A stretch of 64,000 nt of DNA from Carnegiea gigantea. Taxonomy: Eukaryota; Streptophyta; Magnoliopsida; Caryophyllales; Cactaceae. The position numbers and the translations under genes were made by a program. Under the pieces are notes generated by a model. It was not told the DNA's origin. It saw only the letters and a list, made by a program, of their open reading frames with translations, and did no database searches. Of this stretch, positions 13,701 to 26,700 are shown one piece after another (the stretch's first letter is position 1; every line of letters starts with the position of its first letter). The stretch spans positions 62,001-126,000 of the forward strand of contig JAKOGI010000570.1 in NCBI GenBank assembly GCA_029747015.1, in the 5' to 3' direction.

Positions 13701-15713
13701 GAAAACGTGTAGTCAACAATCAGCACAACTTCTTGAATAAGTACCTAGAATAGACCCAAGAACACATACTTTTGCATTTCCACGTCCACTTTAAACCTAG
13801 ATAAAAATGAAAAAAGGTATGACTTTGATACTGATCCTAATTAAAAGGGGAGTGTCCAATAAGGGGGAAAACAACTTAAAACCCTGTCAAACCAGCAGCG
13901 AAAAAGGGTTTGGGTAGTGGGAATCAAATTCTTACACTATGACAGGATAACAGAGGAGCGTGGTTTATAGATATTCATGATCTCCATATTCTCAACTAGA
14001 GAATTGTAAGTCATACATCAAGTAGGAAAGTTACATGCGATATATTGTAGTATTGAAGTAGAAGTGAAGCACCTACCGAACAATCAACACATGCCGGAGG
14101 ATCGTGGTTGAAGATCATGCCATCACAAAGCTACCCAAAAAAGGGGAAAAAAGGAGAACCATCATCAGTAATTAAAGTGACTGATGTCACATCAGTAAAT
14201 GAAATAAACTGTCCTTGGTGTAGTCCTAGATCACCCAACATGATTGAAACTCATAATCATACATCCGGAAACGTAAATCTCAAACAATTAAGTTGTCCAT
14301 AGGTCAATACTAACCCTTCCCTTGCTTAAAAACCATTTCTAAGATTTTACCAGATGGGTAATTTTTTTTTTTTTTTTGCTTAATAAGTCGCTGCGAGTTA
14401 TGCACTCATGCTACAAGAAAATACTTAAAGAAAAGTTCAAATGAAATACAAACGGTGCGACCTGCTGAAGCCAACCTGAAACCAGATAATAGTATCATTT
14501 GCTGCTACTTTGTAGAATCTGCAAACCATAATCACATATTATGAATCACAATTCATAACATCCAGTTGATTTAGAACATAAGTAATGGAAACTTAAACAA
14601 AAACCATGTACCTACTAACGGGTATTATGCAGAATTGAGAAAGACGTTGAAAAGATTTACATAACTTAAGACTGGTATTGGTCGACTATAATCTCTTCCC
14701 TTTATTTAGGAAGTCATTAGCATAGCAATTGATAATTTTCCTAAAAACACTAATTCAGAATACTATTTGGTGAGTGCATTTGAAATTCAACACAGCCTAT
14801 CCCAGACTCCTTGTATTCTCAAAAGTGCTATGGCATATTACTAATATCCAACAAAAGCAAGGACTAAGGAGGTTCTACATGTAAGCTTCCCAAGCTTAAA
14901 AAGTCCACGAGCCAAAAAAGCAAGTTTCACAGATTATAAAAAAGGACTTCTACAATTTACTATAGTGTGTAAGTTGAAATGTTTCCACTCTTCCAATCTG
15001 ATGCTGAAACTGCTGTTGTGCTTCTAATATGTAAGCTTCCCAAGCTTAAGGTCTGTTCTATAAAGTGTAGCAGGTTGCCCATCTGCTCTACTCCCTCTAA
15101 GTCAATCAAAATTTTGAAATCGTACATATATTTCTACTTAGAAGCAATGAGATCTTACTAAAACCAAATTATTCCATGCCTCATTTGTTACTCACCGTGG
15201 ATTTAATACAATACTCAATTCAGAACAAGTAAGCTATTGAAAACAACAATCAAAAACCAGCCATTTGAATGAAGGGAATATCAGGCTTTGCACAGTAGGG
15301 ATCTCTAACACCCCTCCCCCAAAAAAAAGAGCTCCCCCATAACCTATGTAATCAAATGCGGCATACTGTCATGCATTGCAAAATCAATTAAAACAGATAT
15401 GCAATTATCAAATGCAGCTACAGACTGAAAACAAATTCAATAAAACATTATCAAGGCACCAACAACAAAAACCCAGAAATCATAATCCACTGAAAATCAA
15501 ACAAGGTGGGCATTGATTTGAAACATACCCATCTTCACTGAGAACCCCATGAGGAAAATCCCCAACAGGAGAAGCTAAGTTGTAGCTGTAGAGCTTGTTC
15601 CGCTGAACGACACCGTACTCACAAGACGCAGCGTGGACAGAGTACGAGCCAAGTTGAAGCAGAATGAGTAGTGGAAAGAGAATGAAGTTGGGTGGATTCA
15701 GGGCACTTGTCAT
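4707..15713 (-). CDS. ATG27-like type I membrane protein with mannose-6-phosphate-receptor-homology domain
   Basis: Eleven exons on the minus strand: 15713-15529, 14518-14476, 14130-14077, 11211-11148, 8653-8597, 8326-8220, 8126-8088, 6782-6694, 6580-6502, 5224-5177 and 4787-4707. All introns are GT-AG, every phase matches, and the total is 846 nt (281 residues plus TGA). A signal peptide (about residues 5-28, very hydrophobic) precedes a cysteine-rich lumenal domain with landmarks CEYG, LCDGMIFNHDPP, CGGPSRCGMGCSALV, VCTSIG, NCSLTVSVICD, TCDY and RHPSGC. One membrane span follows (WFSILLTILLCAIGAYLLVG), then a short cytosolic tail with IPNLDFW, ending SSYSSVNF. This is the architecture of plant proteins annotated as autophagy-related protein 27: sorting receptors cycling between Golgi, endosomes and autophagic membranes. 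Yeast ATG27 supports Atg9 traffic; the plant role is inferred. I chose the ATG at 15713 because the upstream in-frame codon at 15731 is TTG. The gene is intact despite transposons in its introns. Confidence 0.9.
7029..7254 (+). mobile_element. Short poly(A)-tailed retroposon with 17-bp target duplication
   Basis: A 192-bp insert (7046-7237) ends in TTATCAAAAAAAAT and is bounded by AATTCAACAACTTTGTC (7029-7045) and AATTCAACAACTTCGTC (7238-7254), which differ at one base. An A-rich 3' end plus a long target duplication marks target-primed reverse transcription, so this is a SINE or a 5'-truncated LINE tail. It sits in intron 7 of the ATG27-like gene, in the opposite orientation. Confidence 0.78.
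11303..11320. repeat. Poly(C) run
   Basis: A near-pure C run, interrupted once or twice, in intron 4 of the ATG27-like gene just beyond exon 4. It has no coding meaning. Confidence 0.8.
11614..13603 (+). mobile_element. 5'-truncated RTE-type LINE with intact target duplications
   Basis: The element occupies 11631-13586 and is flanked by the identical 17-bp duplications TAGTGTTGGCAATCGGG at 11614-11630 and 13587-13603. It carries a degenerate reverse transcriptase frame, then a conserved GC-rich tail (about 13460-13565) and ends in TTG-type repeats (GTTGTTGTTGTG) instead of poly(A), which is typical of the RTE clade. It lies antisense in intron 3 of the ATG27-like gene and does not touch an exon. 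Confidence 0.92.
11680..13143 (+). pseudogene. RTE LINE reverse transcriptase, decayed
   Basis: The frame reads through the RT fingers and palm: GPDQIPVEVWK, a GRSTTGAIYLVRRLM block, HMVFIDLEK, GLHQGSALSPFLF and the catalytic loop, here FPDD where active relatives have FADD. Stops follow at about 12451 (after CKLE), 12670 (inside the GW-KWKYASGVLCDKK block) and 13024. After these the thumb region is still legible (MLYGLECWPIKK, RWMCDYTRMDRISN, RLRWFGYVKRR). The endonuclease half is missing because of 5' truncation. The changed palm residue and three stops make activity impossible. Family identity comes from recalled plant RTE proteins. Confidence 0.9.
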
Positions 15714-16017
15714 GGCGCTTCCAAAATCCAACAGCCTAATCTAAATGCTGCACGATATCATTCATATTTTAAAGAGGTTTTTCATGTCTTTTTTTTTGGG
15801 GGGGGGGGGGGGGAATAAAACAATATTACCAATGAGAAGAACACGGACAGATAAGAGTCAATGCCCTAGCCAAAATCCATTCTCAATAGTCAATACCCTA
15901 GCCACTGGGTTTTTGCTGCGTTGAAGTTTGAAGACCGGAAATGAACAATATCAACATATTCACAATTTTCTTGAAATTTTTTTCGCCTCTTCTTCTTCAG
16001 TTTTATTTTCTCTTTCT

Positions 16018-16111
16018 ATATATGTATGTATGTATGTATATATATATATATATATGTATATGCGTATATATATATGTGTGTGTGTATATATATATATATA
16101 TGTGTGTGTGT

Positions 16112-16166
<55 letters not shown>

Positions 16167-16167
16167 C

Positions 16168-16217
<50 letters not shown>

Positions 16218-16257
16218 GTATATATATATATTATGTATGTATGTATATATATACACA
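16018..16257. repeat. Compound TA/TG microsatellite
   Basis: About 240 bp of alternating (TA)n, (TATG)n and (TG)n blocks, in the intergenic region between the ATG27-like gene and ENGase. Open frames across it encode only Ile-Tyr/Val-Cys repeats and are not genes. Confidence 0.95.
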
Positions 16258-17881
16258 CTAGCTAAGGTCCACGCGTTATCTCGGAATTAATTTCTTCGAT
16301 AAATATATGGGACCTCTAGAGTATCATAAATAATTATTCAATTTGCAGGATATTTAAAGTAAAATATATAACAACTCTGGGTAAACAAATAAATAAAAAT
16401 TAAAATTAAAAGTCAAAGTTATAATACATTTTAATTTAGATATTCTAAATTGAAAATTATTCAATTATACTTTTAAAGTACCATATAGCCAAGGTGTAAG
16501 CTTTGGCAAAGTATTGAAAATTCATCAAAATAAGACCATAGGAACCTGACTTGAAAAGATGTCGAATAGAATATGCCAAAAATATGTATTCATGGCCAAT
16601 GTTTTTGGAATCGTATGAACAATGTGACTTGAGTTTGTTTTTTTTTTTTTCTACTGACCGTGGGTTGATTTTATTTTTTTTTCGGGGGGACATGAGTAAA
16701 CTTGTCATTGTTAATTGATGTTCCTAAAAGTGTTAAATAAAATTTATAGAAGCAATCCAGATGACATCACATCAATACGTGACTCACCAAGGTAGCTATC
16801 ATTGTGGTAATGTGATGATGGCCAACCAAAGGAGTTTAGACAAATGAGTTAGTGTGTTTAATTTGCATCGCAAGGGGATTAAAATGTGTGTGTGTGAAAC
16901 ATTCTACTTGCATATATATCGACGATAGTCACGATCACCAAATAACTCTCACGATCTCTAAGTACAAGAAAATCTGTTGATCGCTAACTAACACATAAGT
17001 AAAAATGTTTGGTGATCAATAGCTTTATTTCAATGATCAATAGGTTTAGTTTTAGTGATTATTAATACTATATTTGGTGATCAATTATGATTTATGAGGG
17101 AGGGACAACCAACACCTCTATGTACTTATCATACCTTATCCTATATAAAACATCATCCTACTTGCCTAGCTATGCATAATGTACATATGTGTGTGTGAGA
17201 GAGAGAGAGAGAGATCTGATGAACGGATCGGGGCCTTCCCCTCCCAGCCCCGACTGTAAAAAATGAGGGTCAAGATCAGCCTTTTTTATCTCTGAATTGT
17301 CTTAACCCTTGAATTAAGGGTACCCGACTATGATGAGGGTCGGCCTCAGGTAAAGGTTTTGACCCGACCCATGGACCCTCACTTAAAAAAAATAAATAAA
17401 AATCGAAACAAGATATTGTGGTTTCATTTATTCAAAGTCTTTTTTACTTTCTACTTTCTTGTCTCCTCTGAGCGTCCCACCGCCCCCCTTCAATTCACCT
17501 CTCCAAATCTTACTAGATTTTAATCTTCTAACGGCGCTCTCTTGTTTGGAGTCGTCGTTTCAGTGGACTAGTATTTTTAATCACTAAATTACGATATATG
17601 TAATTACAATACATTTTATTAGAACATTATATTATCGCTCAGTCTTTTGTTTAGGAGCATGTATAATGTGAACTTTTATAATAAAATAAAACTTATTGAA
17701 AAATCTCATTTTTCATATAAGAAATGTTTGAGAGTCGGATCTGACCCGTTGATTCGATGGTACCCGCATATTCAGATTCAAGGGTATGTCGACCCGCATG
17801 AGGGTCGGGTAGGGTTATGGTCGAGAAAATCCTGCATGTCGACCCTCATGACCCAACCTAACCCTCAATTTGGTGAGGTCT
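16258..17881. other. Intergenic, no gene; GGGTC-rich repeat-like block at the right
   Basis: No exon seen. From about 17330 to 17880 short words such as GAGGGTCGG and GACCC recur on both strands, with a CT/GA run near 17195. This is the texture of the internal or end region of a degenerate hAT-like or other DNA element, but I could not delimit termini. Confidence 0.45.
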
Positions 17882-17882
17882 A

Positions 17883-18383
<501 letters not shown>

Positions 18384-20773
18384 ATACATGCATACATTTG
18401 AGCGAGTAAAATGCAAAGGCGGATGTAATAAATATTTGAATCCAGATCTTTGATAATAACTCCCACAAACTTTACTAATCAAATTAACTGACATCACACC
18501 GTTATCTCATGTTATATGGCGGTTATACTCTAACAATTACACATTCATAATTTTTTGTGTTCTGTATCCAGCTAATGATTACAAAAATATTTACAGTTTT
18601 TTTTTTAAAAAAATATGAATTACTGGATTGTTGTAGTGAGTGTGGGTTCTCCACAATGTCATTTGTTTGGGACATAATTTGAGTAAGCAATGATTTTCAT
18701 AGTGGTCTTTGCACTAACCATAAAAACTAAGTCAATCAGAACCATTGGTTCATAATATTCAATCTTAACCATGTATTAGTCAGCAATATACATTCACCAT
18801 TTTAATCCATGCCTAATTTGATAAATGTGAGTCTTTATTGTTTGATTGTATAGCTTTAAAGTTGTCGTTTCTCCAATATTTTGGACCACATTAATTAATC
18901 ATACTTCTCATGAGAAGATCCCATTAATATCAAAAATATATCGTATCTTACAAATAAAGATACAACTTTATTAGGAAAAAAAAAAAGCCTATATTATTAC
19001 TAAATTGCCTAATAACATGGAAGTCAATTAAATCAGATATTGCAAGTGACAAAAATGGCTCACCGTTCTTAACACATGGGTGATAGACCATAGCTTTTCC
19101 ACGAGGGACGAAAGAGAAAAGGAAACGGTAGCTTTATATATTCAAAGCGAGTTTTTCTGGCAAAGTAATTAGGAGCCACAAGAACATAGGCTTTGAACAT
19201 ATATATTTTTTTTCCCCATAATTTTTATTGTTTGTAATTTACATATAACTGAACAAATAAGAGTATTTTCCAAATTAATGTAAATAAAGCAACGATAATA
19301 ACAATAACAGAATTATGTAAAATTGAATTTTACGTAGGAACTTCGATAATATTGTTGTTGTTCCAAATGCATAGCATATCCTATGTGGTCTTGAAAGACT
19401 CATATTTTTTTTTTCTTTGACAAATTTACGTATCATGCATCTTTCAAGACAATAACTAATGGTTATTGCCAAATTCATCACCCTTACTTGACGATTTCGT
19501 TTCCTGTATTAGTTTGCTTAAGCCTTAAAGGGCTACGGAGCCTACGATGTGAGCTCTATACTAATGGTCGCAGCTCTATAAATATTTTGGCAATGTTTTT
19601 ATGTACTTAAAAAAGATATAGTCTTGCTTAACAATTAATGTGTTTTACTTCCAAGATATCTCTATCACTTTTTCCTTGACTTCAAGGAACATGATGCTGA
19701 ATAAATGCATTTAAACCTTACTTATTGGTTTAGTAGTTTTATTTTTTCTTTTTACCCCCTCAAATGTATCACTCATTATTAGATGCACTTAGGCATAATT
19801 GTATGAGATTATTATCCATCATTTACGAATATAATATATGTCTTATTAAGTAAAGCCGTGTCGGTTTAAGAGAGAAGGTGATTGACTGTAAAGGAATTTC
19901 TCCAATATATAGTTGGGGGTGGACCTTAACGTTTATCTTTTTTTTTTGATGGATAAATTTTACACATGTACACTGTCTCAGAAGAATCAAATTCTGATAT
20001 TTCTTTTGAAAGCCAGTTGTCTTATCCCTAAGCTACCTCAATAGGGCACAAGAAAGCACTTATCTTGAATTGAGAGGAATTACTATTATTATTACGAGAG
20101 AAGGTAATTCATGAAGTCGAAAAACATATTTAAAATTAAACTTTCTAGATTAAAAAAAAGAAATTATATACTAACATATCACATATATATATGGAGTATT
20201 CTCAAAGTTAACGGGACACAATGACAAGAGTGTGTCCCACACTTCTTCCCTTTGTTTTTTCATTATGTAATGTCCAAATGGCTAATATGTTGCACTGCAA
20301 CATCAATCATGAACATAATAAGAAATTTATAATCTAGCAACGACAAGACAAGATTAAAATCCTCCTAATAAAGTATATGAAGTAGGTCACTTATGTTGAA
20401 TTAACAAAACAAATGTGTACCACAAATTAAGCTATAGAGGATTTTACACTTCCCAATTTATAGTAATGTGTAATAATAGTTGACCATTCGCTTAATATAT
20501 ACCAATCATGATCCAATAAACTCAATATCTTATATCTTTTTTTTTGTTTTATCACAACTCGATATCTTATATCTGGTTAACCTAGTACTGAATACAAGTA
20601 GGGATCCCCATTTACCTTTTCATTAAAAATAAATCAAAAAATAAAAAAGTAATGATTTGGAAAAAAAAGAAGAAGAAGTCAATCTTCAGCTACGACCAGA
20701 GGTAAACTGCCACGCAAACGTCAACGGCTAAGCTACTCCACTATTTCATCATTCATCTTCTTCCTTCCTTCAA
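18384..20773. other. Intergenic region upstream of ENGase
   Basis: AT-rich sequence with no recognisable exon, RNA gene or element end. It should contain the ENGase promoter near its right end, but I do not see a convincing TATA box there. Confidence 0.6.
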
Positions 20774-23700
20774 ATGCTGGTTCGCCTTCTTCGCGCCTTT
20801 GTACGACGACAAACCCTAGTCTCTCTCCGCAACTTCCTCCAATCTCTCCTCACCAAATTCTCTCTCTTCATCTGCTCAATCATGGCCTCTGAATCTCCAT
20901 CAATTTATCATCCTTCGGAGCTCTCCGATCAAAATCCACCAGAATTTGACCCATCACAGCCGTCAATCCCAATCTCCTACCCGCTCAAATCCCTCGAAGA
21001 CCTGGAATCAAGATCATATTTCAGCTCATTTCACTACCCATTCAACAAGGCATCCGTGCCGTTGGAATCAAATTCGGCGCTGCCAAATCGACGGAGGATG
21101 CTGGTTTGCCATGATATGGCCGGCGGGTATTTGGATGATAAGTGGGTTCAGGGAGATACCAATGCTGATGGGTATGCGATTTGGCATTGGTATTTGATGG
21201 ATGTTTTCGTTTACTTTTCGCATAATCTGGTCACTCTTCCTCCCCCTTGCTGGGTTAATGCTGCTCACAAACACGGGATCAAGGTAATTTTTAGTAGTAC
21301 TTCATAAAATGGGATCAATTTAGCATGCTTGTGGGTATGAATTTGGTTATGCCATGTATATGGTTAGAATTTGCTAAATTTAGCATTTAGAGAACAGTTT
21401 ATGCTAATATAAAGCAAACTAAATACCATTCATGTCTCTTGAGCTTCAAACCCAACGTGTTTAGTAAGTGTATATTACCGTGTATATGGAAAGTAAACGC
21501 AAAATGGATAATTAGACTTCCGACTCTGCACATTGGTTCATATCTAGTACAAGTAAGAAAAGATATTGGAATGTTAATCTCATCAATCTCATAGGTATCA
21601 TACCAAATCCCATTAATCGAATCACTTTTTCGAGAAATGTGAGACATCTAAGTCATAAAATTAGAGAGCTCCATTCATTTATGAGAAGAATAGGATATGA
21701 AAATGTAATATTAAAGGCCGATTGGTCTAATGATAAAATAGAACCCTGGGTCAGGAGCACTCACGTGGTTTATGATGAAGAAACAGAATTCTTGGCTTAG
21801 TTCTCGGCTTTAATGCCAGAAAAAAAAAAGGATTGATCAAATTCTATTGAGTCTGATGCATAGTGTTCATTCTTTAGAGAATAAGTCTGGTTATCAAATG
21901 ATTGAACAATTGGGATCAATTTACTTATGACATTTGGTTGACATTCATCAAAAGTATCTAATGAATTAGGAGTTCAATACATCTTAATAGGAGGGCCATT
22001 AAGAATTTCACTTGCCATGCTGTGTGACAACTGGCTGTAAAACGAACTGATGACTGAATTTTTAGGATCAAATGTTGAAGACTGTGAAATTCGTCCCCCC
22101 TCTACCCCCCCCTTTTTCATTTTCCTGCGTGCTATTTGTGGAGCAGGACCCAGACATGAGTTGTGATAAGTAATATAAAGGTTCTAGAGCAAGAATATTG
22201 TTGTTAGTCCTTATTGATGGTTAAACTATCTGTTCCCCATATTTTACCTGTAATCATGTCTTAAATAGAAACATAATGCAAATAGGTGATGAGCATGGAA
22301 TCAAGTGGATAACTGTATTAAGATTGTGCTTATTTAGTTATTTTCCTTCCTGTATCTTATGCTGTTCTTATGCTGTTCATGTCCAGATCCATCTTTGATT
22401 CATTTGCAATAATATATATACGTTGTGAAATGGTTGCAGTTCTGTTGAACAGGTGAGACAGGTACTAGCTATCGGCATTTTAGGTTAATTTTGCATCGTG
22501 TTTCTGTTTGCTATCCATGAGGCGCATCTTAATGTATATCATCTCTGTCTTTCAAGTGCTTTGCCAGATCGATTAATGTCTCTTGTGCTAAACTTCAAAT
22601 TCTATGTTGAAATTCAATGTTCATTTTTTTGTCTGGGATATATTCCTTTTGTGATATTGTAAACATCTGCAAGATGGGGTTGGGTGTTGATAAGACGATG
22701 TTTGTACTGTCCTGAAGATCACATTTTATGCAGCCCTGAAGATCAAATCTCATGCAAGTTTTTTTTTTTTAAATTTTTTTTTGATGATGTGCAAGTTGTA
22801 ATGATTTGGTTAGGTTTGCTAGAGTGCTAGGCAGGTATGTATTAACATATGAGAAATGTCCTCAAGCCCATCACTTATAAATGTTGTACTTCACTGATAA
22901 TCTGAAAACTAACAAAGTTGATGCCTCATGTTCTGTTTCATACTTTATTTTGCATGAAGGTGTTGGGGACTTTCATAACTGAGTGGGATGCGGGAAGAAC
23001 GATTTGCGATAAACTGCTATCAACAAAGGAGTCTGCTCATACATGTGCTGAGCGGTTGTCTGAGCTTGCTATTGCTTTGGGATTTGATGGCTGGCTGGTA
23101 ATCTTTTTCCTCACTCTAATATATGAGAAATTTGTATGTTTTGAGGATCTTGTGCAACAAGTAGATGTTGCAATGAAGCATCAATGTGAGCACGACAGAT
23201 AGGCTACCTGCAATGTTTTTGAGTTTCATATTGCTATGAACATACTGTGCAAACCAGTCCTTTCACTTACTTAGGACAAAAGAATTTCCTGTTTAATGAA
23301 GGATTTGTTGGATGAACCCCATATCTAGCCTGCCATTGCTTGAAAGGAAGTAAATGTCTACTTAACAAACAAATTAAAACTTGTATATCCTCAGGGCGTG
23401 GTTTAGCACGAATAATATGGCTTTGAGGCCTTTTATGTGTCTTAAATCAGAAACGTTATGTTGCCCAACAGACATCAAAAGGTGCACAGGCCAGTTTGTA
23501 GCACACCAATTTGTGTGATTAAAGGTTTTATGTTCAAATCAATAGGAAAATTGTGTGAAAGCAGGTTCGTTTATCCATTGATCATTTAATTAGTTACCCT
23601 ATTATTTCAGCTTCCAAATATCTTGATGCTAAATTGATCCAAAATTTCGGTTACCTATTACATCAAGTAACATGAATTTTTAGTTTGATTTAGTTCGGTT

Positions 23701-26700
23701 CAGGTAATGGTATTGAGTATCAATATTTCATAGACCAAGAATAAAAGGCAAAATAAACTCACTTATGTAGAGGTATAGAGCGCTAAAAATTGTTATGGCA
23801 ATTTGGCAACTGTTACCTTATGCATTTGCCTAAATTTTAACCTTGTGTATTATTCTACTGGAAAAGTTTCCAGATTGCCATTCAAGATAAAGAAGGTGTT
23901 ATAATCTGAGTTAGAGAGAGAAAACTAAGACAGAGAGAGGGGGGGGGAATGTGAATCTGTTATTCATCCCAGAATGTGTCAGAACAATTGATTTTATATA
24001 ACCAGAGAAAGCATCCAGAGGCTCCTCATAGCAAGACCAAAGAAAAGGCGGGAAAGGGGGTTACAACTAACTATTAGCTTCTAACAAACTGTAATGAGCC
24101 GGCCTAAAATCACACAACATAGCCCACTAACGTGGAAAGTCCAACAATTGGGCCCACAAATCAAACCACCAAACCGAAAAGTGGAAGACCTTGATATGTA
24201 CTTTGTGGGAATGGAACTTACAAATCTGATATCCTTATTTCAAACTGACGATGTGGGACAAAGTCCCATTACACACACATTAACACATTCAAATGGTTGG
24301 AGCGTCACATACTCCCCCACTTACAGAATGCGATGTCCTCGTCGCGGGCCTCGAATTTCCTCCCTAGGCAATGTGGGCTTCCAGGGGCATTAGCTCACCA
24401 CGTTGCTGCAACCGGTCTTCATGCGTGGCACCAGCCACTCCCCCCGCTGGATCAGGAGTATCATGAATACTGCACAGTAGGTCCCAACGTGGCCCACACA
24501 TTGCGGAAGGAAGTTGGCTATGATACCAACTGTAATGCCTTGACAATTTAGAATTCCAAAACATATATTATTAATAATATTTAGCGGAGGCTTGATTTAA
24601 AACGAGACGTTATGCCGTGTCTCCAAAGGAAGCACAAGGCACTCTAAACATTACAACTGAAAAAAATAATAATATTATTTTCTAAATACTTTGATTCAAA
24701 GCATCACTGCCAGGACTTATTTTGAGAGATTGTACTTAAAAAAAAAAAAAGGTAGGCCTATTATACTCTATATGTGATATCTCTCCGAACCTTGCTTCCT
24801 TTCAGAAGAACCTGAAAATGGAAAAAATATAAAACAGTAAGCCAAACGGGCCTAGTACAATATGATGTTGTACAGTAAAAGAATAATTTAGAGCTCAGTT
24901 AAATTTATTTTATTTAGCAAACCAAGCAAAACATTTGCTCCTTTTATTATCTTAGGATGGCACCCAACATATTGGACTGACGTCATACCAATATAACATT
25001 TAACGATAAGAGGCTGAATGTCCTATTTATGATCATTGAACATATATGCGCATACTTGGGACGATCGGGAAGTCCAAACTTCGTTGATCAACGTACAATA
25101 GAGTGGTAAGAGGGTCCACCGTTAATGTGACAAAATAATAAAATTAATTATTTCATGTTACACTTCATGAGCCACATCGATTCAGTAAAATGTCATAAAT
25201 ATAAAGGCATAACCACCATACTGTATGTCTATACCTTGAAGATGATAATAAGTTTTAAAAGGAATGATAATTTGAACCATCTCGGGGTCCTGGTATTAGC
25301 AATATAAAATTAGCTAAGTACCATATATATGCATTTTGACAACTTCCTAGCATTGGTACAAATCTCGTGTCCTTAAGAGCCCCTAACCTCTTATTATCAT
25401 AAAGAAACTTAATCATTTAAGTATATTCTTCCTTATTAGAAAAGGGTAGCCATTATCATCCTTATCCATCAAGAAAGCCTAGCTAATACTTACTAAGATC
25501 ATTTAGACGTCAAAATTTCTTATGAGCTATTATGCAATATAGAGCCACTATCCTTGACCCTTCCCAAACTTGTATGCTTGTGAGGTGCTAAAATCATAAT
25601 CCATGCAAAAAAGGTAATCTAGTTCATAATTATAAGTATCGACGTCAAGGGTTCTCAACTAGGTATGAAGGAGTAGTTTATCGACCGTTCTTCAAGCAAA
25701 TGACCACAATTTGCACTAGCAATGGTGAAAACACTAATTTAGATAGAGAGATTCATATTTTTTTATGAGAGAGACGAAAGTCACTTGAGAGATGGTTTGA
25801 AGTGAAGAAGAGGGTTGTGGGGTATTTATAGTGGGTCTTAGTTGCTAGATTAGTCTCTCCCTTACATGGCACAAAGGTTTAGGAATGACAAGGTGAATGT
25901 GTGATGTTTATTGTTTAATGCTAATAGTTCCAAGGTGGTGCATTGTAATCATCTAACAAAACAATTAAATGGGTGCATTGCAATCATCTACACACTTCAA
26001 CTAACTTCTTTTTTCTTAGGGGTTTTGGCCGGCTCTCTTTTGGGCATTACAAGCCCAATTCTCCATTAAGAATTAGCTCATCACCAAGTAACATTGGGCA
26101 ATTGTAGTCACTTGATGTTCCCACATGAAAATGGAATTCCATCTCTATGGATTTTGTGATGGGGTTGGCGACCACTATAGTGAAAATGGACACAATATGG
26201 GTCATTGTTAACCGACTTACTAATTCAGCCCATTTTATTGCTATTAGGGGGAAATGGGGAGCTGAGAGACTAGCACACTTATACATTAAAGAGGTGGTCC
26301 GATTACATGGTGGACCCAGTAGCATTGTCTCCGACAGAGATTCTAAGTTCTTCTCTCGATTTTGGTAAGAACTAAAGAAGGCATTTGGGACCAACCTTAA
26401 ACTCAGCTCTTCATATCATCCTGAGACGGATGGTCAGACTGAAAGAGCTAACCAAATTCTGAAAGACATGCTCCGAGCATGTGTTCTAGACTTTCAGGGA
26501 TCATGGACTGAGTGGCTAGCTTTGGTGGAATTCTCATACAACACCAGCTACTAAGCTACCATAGGGATGACACGTATGAGGCCTTGTATAGGAGGAGGTG
26601 TCGAACACTTTTATGTTGGAGCGATATTGACGAAACTTTGGTAATCGGACCTGAAATGATACAAAAAACCACTGACAAAATCCGACTAATTTAAACTCGG

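Noticed and set aside
15714..15731. Upstream start of the ATG27-like protein at 15731
   Set aside because: That codon is TTG. The first ATG in frame is at 15713 and gives a good signal peptide.
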